Notes: a model not told the origin generated them from the letters alone. 35,118 bases of DNA from Nitrospira sp. (GCA_003135435.1 PLBR01000059.1:1-35118), one strand, 5' to 3'; shown: positions 15,751-24,809, counted from the first letter of the stretch. Translations and numbers: made by a program.

Positions 15751-16449
15751 ATGAAGGTTATCGCGATCATTCCTGCTCGCGGAGGCTCGAAACGTCTTCC
15801 AAAGAAAAATATCCTCCCTCTTGCTGGGAAACCTCTGCTGGCTCATTCAATTGAACAAGCGCGAGCGGCCCAGTCTGTTTCCCGCACGATCGTCACCACA
15901 GACAGCGACGAGATTGCTGCCATCGCGAGGGACTTTGGCGCAGAGGTCGTTCGTCGTCCTGCGACCCTTGCCGATGACACAGCAACGTCGGAGTCTGCTC
16001 TTGCTCATGCATTGCAGACATTAAAGGAGTCAGAGGGGTACGTTCCTGATCTCGTCGTTTTTCTTCAGTGTACGTCACCCATCCGGTGCGCGACTGACAT
16101 CGACATGGCTGTTCAGATGTTCTCGATCCAAAAGGCCGATTCGTTGTTATCGGTGTGTCGAACCCACACGTTTTTGTGGAGGCGCGGACCTGATGGTGCT
16201 GAGTCGGTGAATTATGATTACAGAAATCGGCGGCGCACGCAGGATATGCCCGAAGAGTTTGTTGAGAATGGTTCAATCTATGTGTTCAAGCCGTGGGTTC
16301 TTGAAAAGTTTAACAACCGGCTTGGTGGGACAATTGCGCTTTTTGAAATGGGATTTTGGGCTGCCTGGCAGATCGATACGCAAGACGATTTCGATTTCTG
16401 TGAATGGGTTATGGAGCGGCATCCAACTGCGAGTTCGTCCGTCCTTTAG
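15751..16449 (+). CDS. Acylneuraminate cytidylyltransferase family protein
   Basis: The 232-residue protein activates a nonulosonic acid with CTP. MKVIAIIPARGGSKRLPKKN opens the protein, followed by LAGKPLLAHSIEQAR, TIVTTDSDEIAAIARDFGA, FLQCTSPIRCATDID and WQIDTQDDFDFCEWV. This is the complete CMP-sialate synthetase pattern. It belongs to the NeuA side of the family and is clearly distinct from pseF. ATG 15751 gives the usual start; an in-frame GTG at 15742 overlaps the stop of the NeuB-like gene and cannot be excluded. No NeuC, LegG or other hexosamine-processing enzyme lies next to it, so the sugar precursor must come from elsewhere or from the pse branch. Confidence 0.85.
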   Translation: MKVIAIIPARGGSKRLPKKNILPLAGKPLLAHSIEQARAAQSVSRTIVTTDSDEIAAIARDFGAEVVRRPATLADDTATSESALAHALQTLKESEGYVPDLVVFLQCTSPIRCATDIDMAVQMFSIQKADSLLSVCRTHTFLWRRGPDGAESVNYDYRNRRRTQDMPEEFVENGSIYVFKPWVLEKFNNRLGGTIALFEMGFWAAWQIDTQDDFDFCEWVMERHPTASSSVL

Positions 16450-16484
16450 TTCTTTTTCTTCTCTGTGAATCACCCCTTTCTGTA

Positions 16485-18170
16485 ATGAATCGATCAATTG
16501 AGCGTTGGTTTCGTGGCAGTAGTCTGGTGCGCGCTCTTTACCAAGGAGCGCCAATTGTCGCGTTACACCGCGCGCTTGCTACGATCGGGCTGCAGGGTAC
16601 GCTGGGGATGGAGCTCAGTGATTTTTCCAGACTTGATCCAGTGGTCCCGATTCAAACGTCTGAGGGCCCGTCACGACAGCGTGTGCTGTTTGTAATTCCT
16701 CGGAACTTCAGGACCCATGCGACATTTCAGGCTAGTGTCGCGCAAGCACTTACTCTGCGAGGCGCCGATTGTGCCATCGCGACCTGTGGCGGGATCATGC
16801 CGGTTTGTGAGGTAGCATGGTCAGAGCAGGAGGTCTTTCCTCGGTGCGCGCGGTGTACGACATACATTTCTGAGCTAGCCGACCTTGCTGGAATCCCGCG
16901 CTATTCTCTCTCTGATTATCGAGATCGCACAAACGAAGAGAAAATTGAAGCGGAGCTGTCACCGCTCGATATCAAGGCGCTTACGCGGTATGTTTGGAAC
17001 CAATTCCCTATTGGAAACTTTGCAATTCCTCCGACGCGCTGGCGTTTGCGGTCGCATGACTTTGCTAACCATCCACAAGGACAGTCAGTTGTGAGAGGAT
17101 TTATTCGAGGAGGGGTGCGTTGGGCCATTGCGATCGAACAGGTTTTCAAACTCTTCCGGCCAGATGTCGTGGTCATGCTGAATGGCCTGTTCATGGAGGA
17201 GCGGGTGACGTGGGCTGTTTCTGATCGGCAAGGCTGTCGTTGCGTGTTCTTTGAAAAAGGGCGTGACGCCGGTACTGTGTTTCTCTCTCATGGTACATCT
17301 GCTCCTCGCTACGATATCAGTGCGACCTGGGACCGTGCAGCCCAAACTCCATTAAATGAAGAGCAGCGACTAGCTATTCTGAATCTTATGGATCGTCGTG
17401 TTCGAGGCGAGCAAATGGTCGAAACTTACTGGGCGGCCAAAGAGTCCGATGAGGAGAAAATTCGCCAACATCTTCGCCTTGATCTGAAAAGCCCATTGGC
17501 GGTGCTTTTCACGAATGTAGTCTGGGACACTGCTATGCAAGATCGGGACACTGTGTTTGACGGGATGCTGGATTGGCTCCAGACGACAATCCAACTCTTT
17601 CGTATTAACCCGCAGTGGACGCTGATTATCCGCATCCATCCAGCCGAGACCCAGGTGCCAGGCCGGGAATCACATGATAGGGTGGCGGAATGGATCCAGC
17701 AGGACCTAGGAAGTGTTCCGGAGAATGTTCGGTTGGTTTTGCCGGAAGCTCCAATCGATTCTTATGTCCTCATCCGTATGGCGCAAGTCGGCTTGGTCTA
17801 TGCTTCTACTGTTGGGCTAGAGATGGCAGTTGCGGGAACTCCAGTCGTCGTTGCTGGTGATGCCCACTACAGCGGCAAAGGATTCACATATGACCCGGCA
17901 CATCGAGATGACTATGCCCATCAGGTTGAGACACTGATGGCTGAACAGCGTGAAATCTCACGAGAAAAACAAGTGGATCTTGCGCTTAGTTATGCGCATA
18001 TTTTCTTTCTCCGTCGCACATTGCCGATCACTACATTGACGGAGCGGCAAGAAGCAAGACCGAGGCTCGCCTACCATTCATTTCCGGAGTTGATGCCCGG
18101 AGTCAGTTCTGCACTAGATGTAGTCTGTGACGGAATTCTCAACGGGCGTGAGTTCGAGGTCTATCGCTAG
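16485..18170 (+). CDS. Capsule-type (Kdo-transferase-like) glycosyltransferase
   Basis: This protein of about 561 residues has a GT-B-like layout. The N-terminal half begins after about 60 residues with RQRVLFVIPRNFRTHATFQ and contains a cysteine pair in FPRCARCTTYI. The C-terminal half has WTLIIRIHPAETQVPG, then a segment with YASTVGLEMAVAGTPVVVAG and SGKGFTYDP. RIHPAE plus the TVGLE...GTPVV...G-x-x-Y...GFTYD pattern is shared with capsule polysaccharide transferases of the KpsC/KpsS kind. Directly after a CMP-sugar synthetase, a nonulosonate transferase is a reasonable guess but unproven. ATG 16485 is preferred; an in-frame start at 16404 would overlap the previous gene by 46 bases. Confidence 0.6.
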   Translation: MNRSIERWFRGSSLVRALYQGAPIVALHRALATIGLQGTLGMELSDFSRLDPVVPIQTSEGPSRQRVLFVIPRNFRTHATFQASVAQALTLRGADCAIATCGGIMPVCEVAWSEQEVFPRCARCTTYISELADLAGIPRYSLSDYRDRTNEEKIEAELSPLDIKALTRYVWNQFPIGNFAIPPTRWRLRSHDFANHPQGQSVVRGFIRGGVRWAIAIEQVFKLFRPDVVVMLNGLFMEERVTWAVSDRQGCRCVFFEKGRDAGTVFLSHGTSAPRYDISATWDRAAQTPLNEEQRLAILNLMDRRVRGEQMVETYWAAKESDEEKIRQHLRLDLKSPLAVLFTNVVWDTAMQDRDTVFDGMLDWLQTTIQLFRINPQWTLIIRIHPAETQVPGRESHDRVAEWIQQDLGSVPENVRLVLPEAPIDSYVLIRMAQVGLVYASTVGLEMAVAGTPVVVAGDAHYSGKGFTYDPAHRDDYAHQVETLMAEQREISREKQVDLALSYAHIFFLRRTLPITTLTERQEARPRLAYHSFPELMPGVSSALDVVCDGILNGREFEVYR

Positions 18171-18544
18171 CGCAGACGGAGCCTCTGTCTTACCGGCCAG
18201 GTTCTACTAGATGTCACTTCACCGATACGTGGTGGTGCTGCTTTTCTGCATAACGGAAGTGTCACTGCGAGAGCTACGAGCCTGTCCGTGTAATAGCAAA
18301 ATGGTCCTTGGGGGGCTAGCAAAACCCCTTTTGAGTCGCTGATCGTCTATTCTTCAGCATTCTACGAGGTCGATTGTGTTGAGCGCATCGATTACTCAGA
18401 TAGGCTCCTAGAGATGGGGCAATCAACTAGGTTCGTTCTTCCTTTATTCAGACACCATGGGGTCATCCTCAATAATCTTCTTGACCGATACAGTCGGTAT
18501 GACCTGTGGTCAGTTCACAGCGGCCTTCCAGGAAGGATAGTTGC
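18171..18544. other. Gap, possible terminator and leader
   Basis: These 374 bases contain no convincing gene. A weak terminator-like structure, GGGGG-CTAGCAAAA-CCCC followed by TTTT, lies at about 18311-18333. A short inverted repeat ACCGA/TCGGT is at 18484-18498. The change in gene type across this gap (nonulosonate block to GT2 and initiating transferase) fits a transcription boundary. Confidence 0.35.
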
Positions 18545-19543
18545 ATGAAAGTGTCAGTCGTCATTCCAGTCTATAACGGGGCTGCGACAATTGGTCAGTG
18601 CCTTGAGAGTCTCCTCCCGCAAGCTATGGCAGGGTATGAGTGTGAGATTATCGTAGTCGATGACGGTTCTTGCGATGAAACAATGTCTGTATTATCCCGA
18701 TACAAGGATGCCCGGGTCGTCTCTCAGCCTCGGAACATGGGCCCGGCAGCCGCGAGAAACCGTGGGGCTCAAGAGGCAAGGGGAGAAATCATCTTGTTTA
18801 CTGATGCCGACTGTGTGCCGGGAGAGAATTGGGTAGCAGCCATGGTGAGGAGCTTTGAGGATGACCCAAGCGTCACTGGCGTGAAGGGGGTGTATCGAAC
18901 GAGACAGCGCGACCTCACTGCCAGGTTTGTGCAACTGGAATTTGAGTTCAAGTATGAACGCATGAAGCAGCAAGAGAAGATTTATTTTATCGATACGTAT
19001 TCGGCAGGATATCGCCGCGAGATATTTCTGGAATCAGGGGGATTCGACACAGGATTCCCTGTGGCATCTACTGAAGACATCGAACTGTCCTTTCGGTTGG
19101 CGGCGAAAGGGTATCGCATGGTATTTAACCCTCGCGCCTATGTATACCATCAGCATCCTGCTTCCTGGATTGACTATATGAAACGAAAGTTCAAATATGC
19201 CTACTGGGGTGCTGTGGTGATGCGCCGATACCCGAATAAGGCACTGAACGACTCCTATACACCGATTACACAGAAGGTTCAGTTGATGTTGGTACCCATT
19301 GGCATGGTCTGTCTTGGTCTGTCATTTTTCCCATCAATGATTTGGAGGTGGGGTGCGGTTGCGGTCTGGCTCAGCATCGGGTTTAGTATGCTTCCATTTG
19401 CTGCTCTCTCCCTCCGAAAGGACTGGTTGGCAACGTTGGCGAGTCCCCTGTTCCTCGTTCCTCGAGCTCTCGTGCAGGCCCTTGCTGTTTTGGCTGGGGC
19501 AATGCGCCCCCTCAGAAGTTCAGCAAGGGGTGCAGGCGGTTGA
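18545..19543 (+). CDS. Family 2 glycosyltransferase with C-terminal membrane segments
   Basis: The 332-residue protein begins MKVSVVIPVYNGAATIGQCL, the classic GT2 opening. EIIVVDDGSCDET and a DXD-type ILFTDADCVPGENW segment follow for nucleotide-sugar and metal binding. Near residue 180, GFPVASTEDIELSFRLAAKG carries the ED acid region of inverting GT-A enzymes. The last 90 residues are hydrophobic with about three spans, so it sits on the inner membrane. ATG 18545 follows AGGAAGGAT (18529-18537). An in-frame GTG at 18506 would add 13 residues of poor family fit. Donor sugar unknown; mannose or rhamnose would be available from nearby pathways. Confidence 0.85.
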   Translation: MKVSVVIPVYNGAATIGQCLESLLPQAMAGYECEIIVVDDGSCDETMSVLSRYKDARVVSQPRNMGPAAARNRGAQEARGEIILFTDADCVPGENWVAAMVRSFEDDPSVTGVKGVYRTRQRDLTARFVQLEFEFKYERMKQQEKIYFIDTYSAGYRREIFLESGGFDTGFPVASTEDIELSFRLAAKGYRMVFNPRAYVYHQHPASWIDYMKRKFKYAYWGAVVMRRYPNKALNDSYTPITQKVQLMLVPIGMVCLGLSFFPSMIWRWGAVAVWLSIGFSMLPFAALSLRKDWLATLASPLFLVPRALVQALAVLAGAMRPLRSSARGAGG

Positions 19544-19678
19544 GTAGAGTGTAGTCCGGTTCCTCCTCATGGCTTCTTGATACAGGTTTTGTGATGAACG
19601 TACAATTACAAGCGTGAAGAAGGGGGGATAGATGGCCCCTTCCTGACAGGTCAGCCTTGTGGGTATGCTCCTTCTCGT

Positions 19679-21073
19679 ATGCTGAAACGACACTCTCAAT
19701 TTCTTCAGAGCCTCCTCTTTCTGTTTGATCTGGCCCTGATCTCTGCCTGCTGGATTGCAGCCTACTACATTCGTTTCGTGGGCGGATGGGGGCCGGTTGA
19801 GATGGGTGCTCCACCTCTGGAAATTTACATCTATTTACTTGTGCCTATCCTGTTCGTATGGGGAGTATCGTTTCGGGCATTTAATTTGTATCGGCCTCGA
19901 CGGATGGGCTCCCATCTGGCCGAGGTTTTCGATATTGCTATAGCCAATTCCTTGTCGGTGTTGATTCTCATCGGGTTGACGTTCTTCATGCGTCAGTTCG
20001 AATATTCACGTCTAGTCTTTCTCTATTTCTGGGTTCTGAATTTTGTGGCGCTCAGCTTCTCGCGAATGGTCTTTCGCGAGGGCCTGAGGTTTTTCAGAAA
20101 GCAGGGTTACAACCAGCGGCACTGTCTGATTATTGGGGCAGGCAAACTCGGACAGAGGATTGCCCGCTCGCTGTCGCTTCATCCTGAATTCGGTCTTAAA
20201 GTCCATGGCTACTTGACTCGCCGTCCGCAAAAGTTGGGCCAAACCTTTGAAGGGGTTTCGGTCATCGGTCTGTACGGAGATGTGGAGAAGTATGCGCCGG
20301 GTTTGGACATTGTCTTTCTTTGTCTACCCCCTGAGGCCGAGCCCCAGGCGGAAAAGATGCTGGGGTATCTAGCGAGCACGACCGTCGAAGTGAAAGTCAT
20401 TCCGTCAATCTATGAGTTTATTACCCTCCGTGCCGAGGCGGAGATGTTTGAAGGGTTGCCGGTTATCACGCTGCAGGGCTCTCCCTTGTATGGATGGAAT
20501 ATTATCCTCAAGCGGAGCAGCGATTTATTCGGTAGCGTGACCGCTCTTCTCCTTACACTGCCTGTGCAGGGAGTTGTCGCGTTGCTGATTAAGTTGACTT
20601 CACACGGGCCCATCCTCTTCAAGCAGGAGCGCATGGGATTGGATGGAAAGACGTTCATGATGCTCAAGTTTCGCACGATGCGCGCGGATCATGCCGGTGA
20701 TCATGCGCTGTTGACTCAGAAGGATGATCCCCGCGTGACATCGATTGGGCGCTTCTTACGATCGACCAGTTTGGATGAACTGCCACAATTCTGGAACGTC
20801 CTGAAGGGGGACATGAGCGTCGTTGGACCGCGGCCGGAACGGTCTTGGGTGGTCGAGGAAGTTCGAAAAAAGATTCCCCTGTATATGCTCAAGCATAAGA
20901 TGAAAGCCGGGATTACAGGGTGGGCGCAAGTCAGTGGCTGGCGTGGTGACACCTCGCTCGAAAAACGAATTGAGTTCGACCTGTATTACATTGAGCATTG
21001 GTCTATCTGGCTCGACTTGAAGATTATGTGGCTGACGATATGGCAAGGCTTCATTCACAAACATGCGTATTAA
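19679..21073 (+). CDS. Undecaprenyl-phosphate sugar phosphotransferase (WbaP/WcaJ type)
   Basis: This enzyme starts repeat-unit assembly by transferring hexose-1-phosphate from a nucleotide sugar to undecaprenyl phosphate. The 464-residue protein has four to five N-terminal membrane spans and a central Rossmann-like region with [16 protein letters not shown]. The C-terminal catalytic domain (from about residue 275) contains [57 protein letters not shown] and [18 protein letters not shown]. This is the complete Bac_transf pattern of polyisoprenylphosphate hexose-1-phosphate transferases. The length and three-part architecture match WbaP/WcaJ/ExoQ-type enzymes rather than the short PglC type. 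The ATG has no strong ribosome binding site. Confidence 0.92.
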   Translation: MLKRHSQFLQSLLFLFDLALISACWIAAYYIRFVGGWGPVEMGAPPLEIYIYLLVPILFVWGVSFRAFNLYRPRRMGSHLAEVFDIAIANSLSVLILIGLTFFMRQFEYSRLVFLYFWVLNFVALSFSRMVFREGLRFFRKQGYNQRHCLIIGAGKLGQRIARSLSLHPEFGLKVHGYLTRRPQKLGQTFEGVSVIGLYGDVEKYAPGLDIVFLCLPPEAEPQAEKMLGYLASTTVEVKVIPSIYEFITLRAEAEMFEGLPVITLQGSPLYGWNIILKRSSDLFGSVTALLLTLPVQGVVALLIKLTSHGPILFKQERMGLDGKTFMMLKFRTMRADHAGDHALLTQKDDPRVTSIGRFLRSTSLDELPQFWNVLKGDMSVVGPRPERSWVVEEVRKKIPLYMLKHKMKAGITGWAQVSGWRGDTSLEKRIEFDLYYIEHWSIWLDLKIMWLTIWQGFIHKHAY

Positions 21074-21195
21074 CCTAGTGCTGTTGGCGAGAGGACTCTT
21101 GCTCATCGGTTGCTCGTAGAACATCGGTTATTACCTGTTCTTGTGTTTGTACGGCTTGCTTGTTAAGATCGCCTCATCTTCAAGCGATCTCCCTC

Positions 21196-21774
21196 ATGGC
21201 ATCCAGACTAACTCCTCAACGAAAGCACCGCCCCCGCTCTGCTGTGGCACAGCGCTCTGTGCTCCGTGGGATCCGTCTCTTTGCCACCGATGTCGACGGC
21301 GTTTTGACGGACGCAGGGATGTACTATGCCGAGTCCGGCGAAGAGTGGAAGAAGTTCAACACGCGCGATGGCATGGGGATCAAGCTGTTGCAGAGGGCAG
21401 GGATCATCACCGCCATTGTCACGCAGGAGCGGACGAAGCTGGTGGCACGTCGTGCCGAGAAGCTCACGATTCCCGAGCTGCACCAAGGGGTGATGGATAA
21501 GTTGGCGCTTGTTTGCGAAATGGCGGCACGCTATGGGCTGACGCTAAGCCAGGTCGCCTATATCGGGGACGACATCAACGATCTTGAGACGCTGAAGGCC
21601 GTAGGGTTTTCCGCCACACCGGCCGATGGGATGCCCCAGGTTGCTGCGGTGGTGGACTATGTCTGTCAGAAGAAGGGTGGGGAGGGGGCGGTTCGGGAAA
21701 TCATTGAGATGATTCTGGACGCCCAAGGTCGAAGTTCCAAGTTCCAAGTTCCAAGCTCCGGAAAACGCTCATAG
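21196..21774 (+). CDS. kdsC: KdsC-like HAD phosphatase
   Basis: KdsC dephosphorylates Kdo-8-phosphate in lipopolysaccharide core synthesis. The HAD motifs are present: FATDVDGVLTD (29-39, D32 nucleophile and D34), a Thr in TAIVTQERT, a Lys in MDKLAL, and YIGDDINDLETL for metal binding. ATG 21196 gives 192 residues; an in-frame upstream start (21160) is less likely. The last 15 residues (SSKFQVPSSGKRS and neighbours) are not part of the family core and are encoded by a 7-base tandem repeat at 21734-21754. No kdsA or kdsB is nearby. Because the cluster makes nonulosonic acids by related chemistry, a role on a nonulosonate phosphate is an alternative. Confidence 0.82.
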   Translation: MASRLTPQRKHRPRSAVAQRSVLRGIRLFATDVDGVLTDAGMYYAESGEEWKKFNTRDGMGIKLLQRAGIITAIVTQERTKLVARRAEKLTIPELHQGVMDKLALVCEMAARYGLTLSQVAYIGDDINDLETLKAVGFSATPADGMPQVAAVVDYVCQKKGGEGAVREIIEMILDAQGRSSKFQVPSSGKRS

Positions 21775-21828
21775 GGTAGGAGACTCAGTGTATGGCTTCT
21801 CTCAAACGACGAACCTCGAACCTCGAAC
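21731..21828 (+). repeat. Inverted 7-base tandem arrays at the kdsC-manC junction
   Basis: Three copies of GTTCCAA (21734-21754) face GAACCTC, GAACCTC and GAAC (21811-21828). The GTTC/GAAC blocks can pair across a loop of about 55 bases that holds the kdsC stop and the manC start region. The left array encodes the tail of KdsC and the right array encodes residues near RTSNLEL of ManC. Confidence 0.75.
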
Positions 21829-23273
21829 TGCATAACCATCTGTATCCCGTGATCATGGCCGGCGGCAGCGGCACCAGGTTTTGGCCGCTCAGCCGACAGT
21901 TGTTTCCCAAACAGCTGCTGCGGATTATGGGAGATGAAACGTTGATTCAGCAGACCATGCGCCGGGTGGTCTGTGCTTCGGCACCGAACCGGGTGATGAT
22001 CTCCACGAATCCGGCCCAAGCAGAGTCCATTCGCGTCCAGCTGAGTGAATGGAAAGACGCGCTCACAGATAATTTCGTGCTTGAACCGGAAGGGCGTAAT
22101 ACCGCTCCGGCCATTGCCTTGGTGGCGTTAGAACTGGTCCGTCGGGATCCTGATGCGGTTATGTTGGTGGTTCCGGCCGATCATATCGTCAAGGGCCAAC
22201 GAGCGTTCGATGCGGCGGTGGCGTTGGCGGCGACGCTGGCGAAGAAGGACTATCTGGTGACGTTTGGTATCCAGCCGATCCGTCCAGAAACCGGCTACGG
22301 TTACATCAGACCCAACCGAAAAGTAATACTGGGAAAACAGGGCACGCTCAAGGGACATCCGGTCAGCCGATTCGTTGAAAAACCCAATGCCACCAAGGCT
22401 GCACAATATCTCAAGGCTGGGGACTACTACTGGAACAGCGGCATGTTTATTTGGCGCGCCGCGACGATTCTTGATGAAATTCGACGCCATCAACCCGCCC
22501 TCTTTCGTGGAATCGAACGGATCGGCCAATTGATGCAGGCAGGGGCGATTAGGCAGGCCATCGACGATGCGTACCGGACACTCACGCCGGTCTCGATCGA
22601 TACGGGTGTGATGGAGAAGTCGAAGAAAGCCGCGATCGTGCCTGTGTCCTTTCAGTGGTCTGACGTCGGGAGTTGGGGGAGTCTGGATGAAGTGGCGTCG
22701 AGGGATAAGGCTGGCAATGTCATGGTCGGTCGTGTGGTTGACGTCGACAGCCGTCGATCGATCGTCTACGGTGATCGCCGTCTCGTGGCGACAATCGGGC
22801 TCACTGATATGGTGGTGGTCGATACGCCGGACGCCACGTTAGTCTGTCCGAAATCCCGCGCGCAGGATGTGAAGCAGTTGGTCGAAATTCTAAAACGGCA
22901 GAATGCGCCGGAATATCTTGAACACATGACCGTGCAGCGGCCCTGGGGGTCCTATACGATCCTGGAAGAAGGACTGGGTTACAAAGTGAAGCGCGTGACG
23001 GTGAAGCCAGGAGGGCGGCTCTCGTTACAGATGCACCACCAACGGAGCGAACATTGGGTGGTGATCATCGGGACGGCGCGGGTGACCAGGGGTGACGAGG
23101 TCTTCGATCTCAAGATTGGCCATAGTACAGAAATTCCTGTTGAAACCCGTCATCGGTTGGAAAACCCCGGTCAAGAGACCCTGCATATTATTGAAGTGCA
23201 AAATGGGCCCTATCTTGGGGAAGACGATATTGTCCGGTTTCAGGATGATTATGGGAGAGGTGTTAAACCGTGA
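21792..23273 (+). CDS. manC: Mannose-1-phosphate guanylyltransferase / mannose-6-phosphate isomerase
   Basis: The bifunctional type II enzyme makes GDP-mannose and isomerises fructose-6-phosphate to mannose-6-phosphate. IMAGGSGTRFWPLSRQLFPK (21-40) is the pyrophosphorylase signature, FVEKP the sugar-binding motif, and YYWNSGMFIW is typical. The C-terminal cupin (about 375-490) has RPWGSYTILEEG, KPGGRLSLQMHHQRSEHW and EVQNGPYLGEDDIVR, which carry the isomerase metal ligands. The length of 493 is slightly above usual because about 17 extra N-terminal residues (through LELHNH) are encoded by a short tandem repeat. TAGGAG at 21776-21781 precedes the ATG. It works with the downstream phosphomannomutase. 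Confidence 0.92.
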   Translation: MASLKRRTSNLELHNHLYPVIMAGGSGTRFWPLSRQLFPKQLLRIMGDETLIQQTMRRVVCASAPNRVMISTNPAQAESIRVQLSEWKDALTDNFVLEPEGRNTAPAIALVALELVRRDPDAVMLVVPADHIVKGQRAFDAAVALAATLAKKDYLVTFGIQPIRPETGYGYIRPNRKVILGKQGTLKGHPVSRFVEKPNATKAAQYLKAGDYYWNSGMFIWRAATILDEIRRHQPALFRGIERIGQLMQAGAIRQAIDDAYRTLTPVSIDTGVMEKSKKAAIVPVSFQWSDVGSWGSLDEVASRDKAGNVMVGRVVDVDSRRSIVYGDRRLVATIGLTDMVVVDTPDATLVCPKSRAQDVKQLVEILKRQNAPEYLEHMTVQRPWGSYTILEEGLGYKVKRVTVKPGGRLSLQMHHQRSEHWVVIIGTARVTRGDEVFDLKIGHSTEIPVETRHRLENPGQETLHIIEVQNGPYLGEDDIVRFQDDYGRGVKP

Positions 23274-23352
23274 GGAGTGATCAGTGATGGGTGATGGGTT
23301 GGGATATTCTCTGTCCCGCATGGCTGATCACTCATCACGCATTACTCATCAC
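23270..23352 (+). repeat. Inverted 7-base arrays between manC and manB
   Basis: The left arm (about 23270-23298) carries GTGATCA, GTGATGG, GTGATGG units. The right arm (23325-23352) carries ACTCATC, ACGCATT, ACTCATC. Aligned as RNA, the plus strand gives a stem of about 26 positions with only a few mismatches and at least two G-U pairs; the loop is about 30 bases. It covers the manC stop and ends at the manB ribosome binding site (CAGGAG). Confidence 0.8.
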
Positions 23353-23363
23353 AGGAGTTAGGA

Positions 23364-24764
23364 ATGGGACTATTTCGCGAATACGATTTGCGTGGTGTCG
23401 TGGGCCAGGAACTCACCGATTCGATCGCGGAGCAGGTGGGGCGCGCCTACTGCAGCTATGTAATAGACCGTGGGGTGAAGACGATCTCGGTCGGGCGAGA
23501 TGGCCGACTGAGTTCCCCCAGTCTCTACAAGGCCCTTGTGCGGGGGCTCCTCACCGGTGGATTGAATGTGGTGGATATCGGTATTTGCCCCTCGCCGCTG
23601 GTGTATTTCTCTCTGTTTCAGCTACCGGTTGACGGCGGCATCATGATCACCGGGAGCCACAATGCGGCAGAATATAACGGATTTAAGATCTGCATCGGGA
23701 AAGACGCGATTCATGGAGAGGAGATCCAGGCGCTTCGAGCGGTGATGGAGGCTGGTTCTTTTGTATCCGGGGCTGGGCAGTTGTCGGAACATCCCATCAT
23801 TCCCGACTATCTGGCCTATATCAAAAAGAGCTTTACCCACGTCAATGCCAAGCGCCTGCATGTCGTTATCGACTGCGGGAATGGTGTGGCGGCTTTGGTG
23901 GCGAAACAGGCCTTGGAGTTCTTGGGTTGTCGCGTCACAGGGCTCTATTGCGATCTCGACGGAAGATTCCCGAACCATCATCCGGATCCCACGGTCTTAG
24001 AGAATCTCGACGATTTGATTCAGGCCGTCAAACAGCACAAAGCCGATGTCGGGATCGGCTACGATGGCGATGCCGATCGCATTGGGACCATCGATGAGCA
24101 GGGGAATGTGTTATGGGGCGATCGCCTGATGGTGGTCTATGCGCGCGATATTTTGGCGGAAAAGCCGGGGAGTACCATCATCTCAGAGGTCAAGTCGTCG
24201 CAGAGTCTTTATGATGACATTGCGAAGCAGGGGGGGCGGCCGATCATGTGGAAAACCGGTCACTCCTTGATCAAGGCGAAGATGAAAAGCGAGCACGCTG
24301 TCTTGGCCGGCGAAATGTCCGGGCATATGTTCTTTGCCGATCGGTATTTCGGGTATGACGACGCGATTTATGCCTCGTGCCGGCTCGTGGAGATCCTGGC
24401 CAAGACCACTCGTTCACTCTCCGCGTTGGTGGCGGATCTTCCGAAGACGTCCGTCACCCCGGAAATTCGGGTTGACGTGTCGGACTCCATTAAATTCGAG
24501 TTGGTCAGGCATGTGCAGAAACGGTTGGCAGACTGTGCGAAGACCTGCGAGGAGCTTGGTCCGGCCAAGCTGGTGATCCGCGATGTCGTCACCATCGATG
24601 GGGTACGTGCCATCTTCGACGATGGGTGGGGCCTGATCCGAGCCTCGAATACCCAGCCGGCCCTCGTGTTACGGTTTGAAGCTACCTCGCCGGAGCGATT
24701 GGCCACGATCCGCGCAGTCATCGAAGGGGAGCTGACCGCGGCCAAACAGGCCCTTGGCTGCTAA
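23364..24764 (+). CDS. manB: Phosphomannomutase / phosphoglucomutase
   Basis: This alpha-D-phosphohexomutase (466 residues) interconverts mannose-6-phosphate and mannose-1-phosphate, feeding ManC. The four family motifs are present: GIMITGSHNAAEYNGFK (S98 is the phosphoserine), GYDGDADRIG for magnesium, GEMSGHMFF for sugar recognition, and RASNTQPALVLRFEA for the phosphate-binding loop. The N-terminal FREYDLRG is typical of bacterial PMM/PGM (AlgC type). GAGTTAGGA lies just before the ATG. It follows manC after 90 bases occupied by a hairpin-forming repeat. Some members also work on glucose, so it may serve glycogen or UDP-glucose synthesis too. Confidence 0.92.
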   Translation: MGLFREYDLRGVVGQELTDSIAEQVGRAYCSYVIDRGVKTISVGRDGRLSSPSLYKALVRGLLTGGLNVVDIGICPSPLVYFSLFQLPVDGGIMITGSHNAAEYNGFKICIGKDAIHGEEIQALRAVMEAGSFVSGAGQLSEHPIIPDYLAYIKKSFTHVNAKRLHVVIDCGNGVAALVAKQALEFLGCRVTGLYCDLDGRFPNHHPDPTVLENLDDLIQAVKQHKADVGIGYDGDADRIGTIDEQGNVLWGDRLMVVYARDILAEKPGSTIISEVKSSQSLYDDIAKQGGRPIMWKTGHSLIKAKMKSEHAVLAGEMSGHMFFADRYFGYDDAIYASCRLVEILAKTTRSLSALVADLPKTSVTPEIRVDVSDSIKFELVRHVQKRLADCAKTCEELGPAKLVIRDVVTIDGVRAIFDDGWGLIRASNTQPALVLRFEATSPERLATIRAVIEGELTAAKQALGC

Positions 24765-24809
24765 CAGGAGGCTGAACAGGAACTTTGAAACGTGAGGCGT
24801 GAGAACCGG

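Noticed and set aside
16404-16484. Upstream in-frame start for the capsule-type transferase
   Set aside because: It lies inside the CMP-synthetase gene and the added residues are not similar to the family; ATG 16485 is cleaner.
18311-18333. Strong rho-independent terminator after the transferase gene
   Set aside because: The G/C stem is only four to five pairs and the T-run is short, so it is mentioned as weak only.
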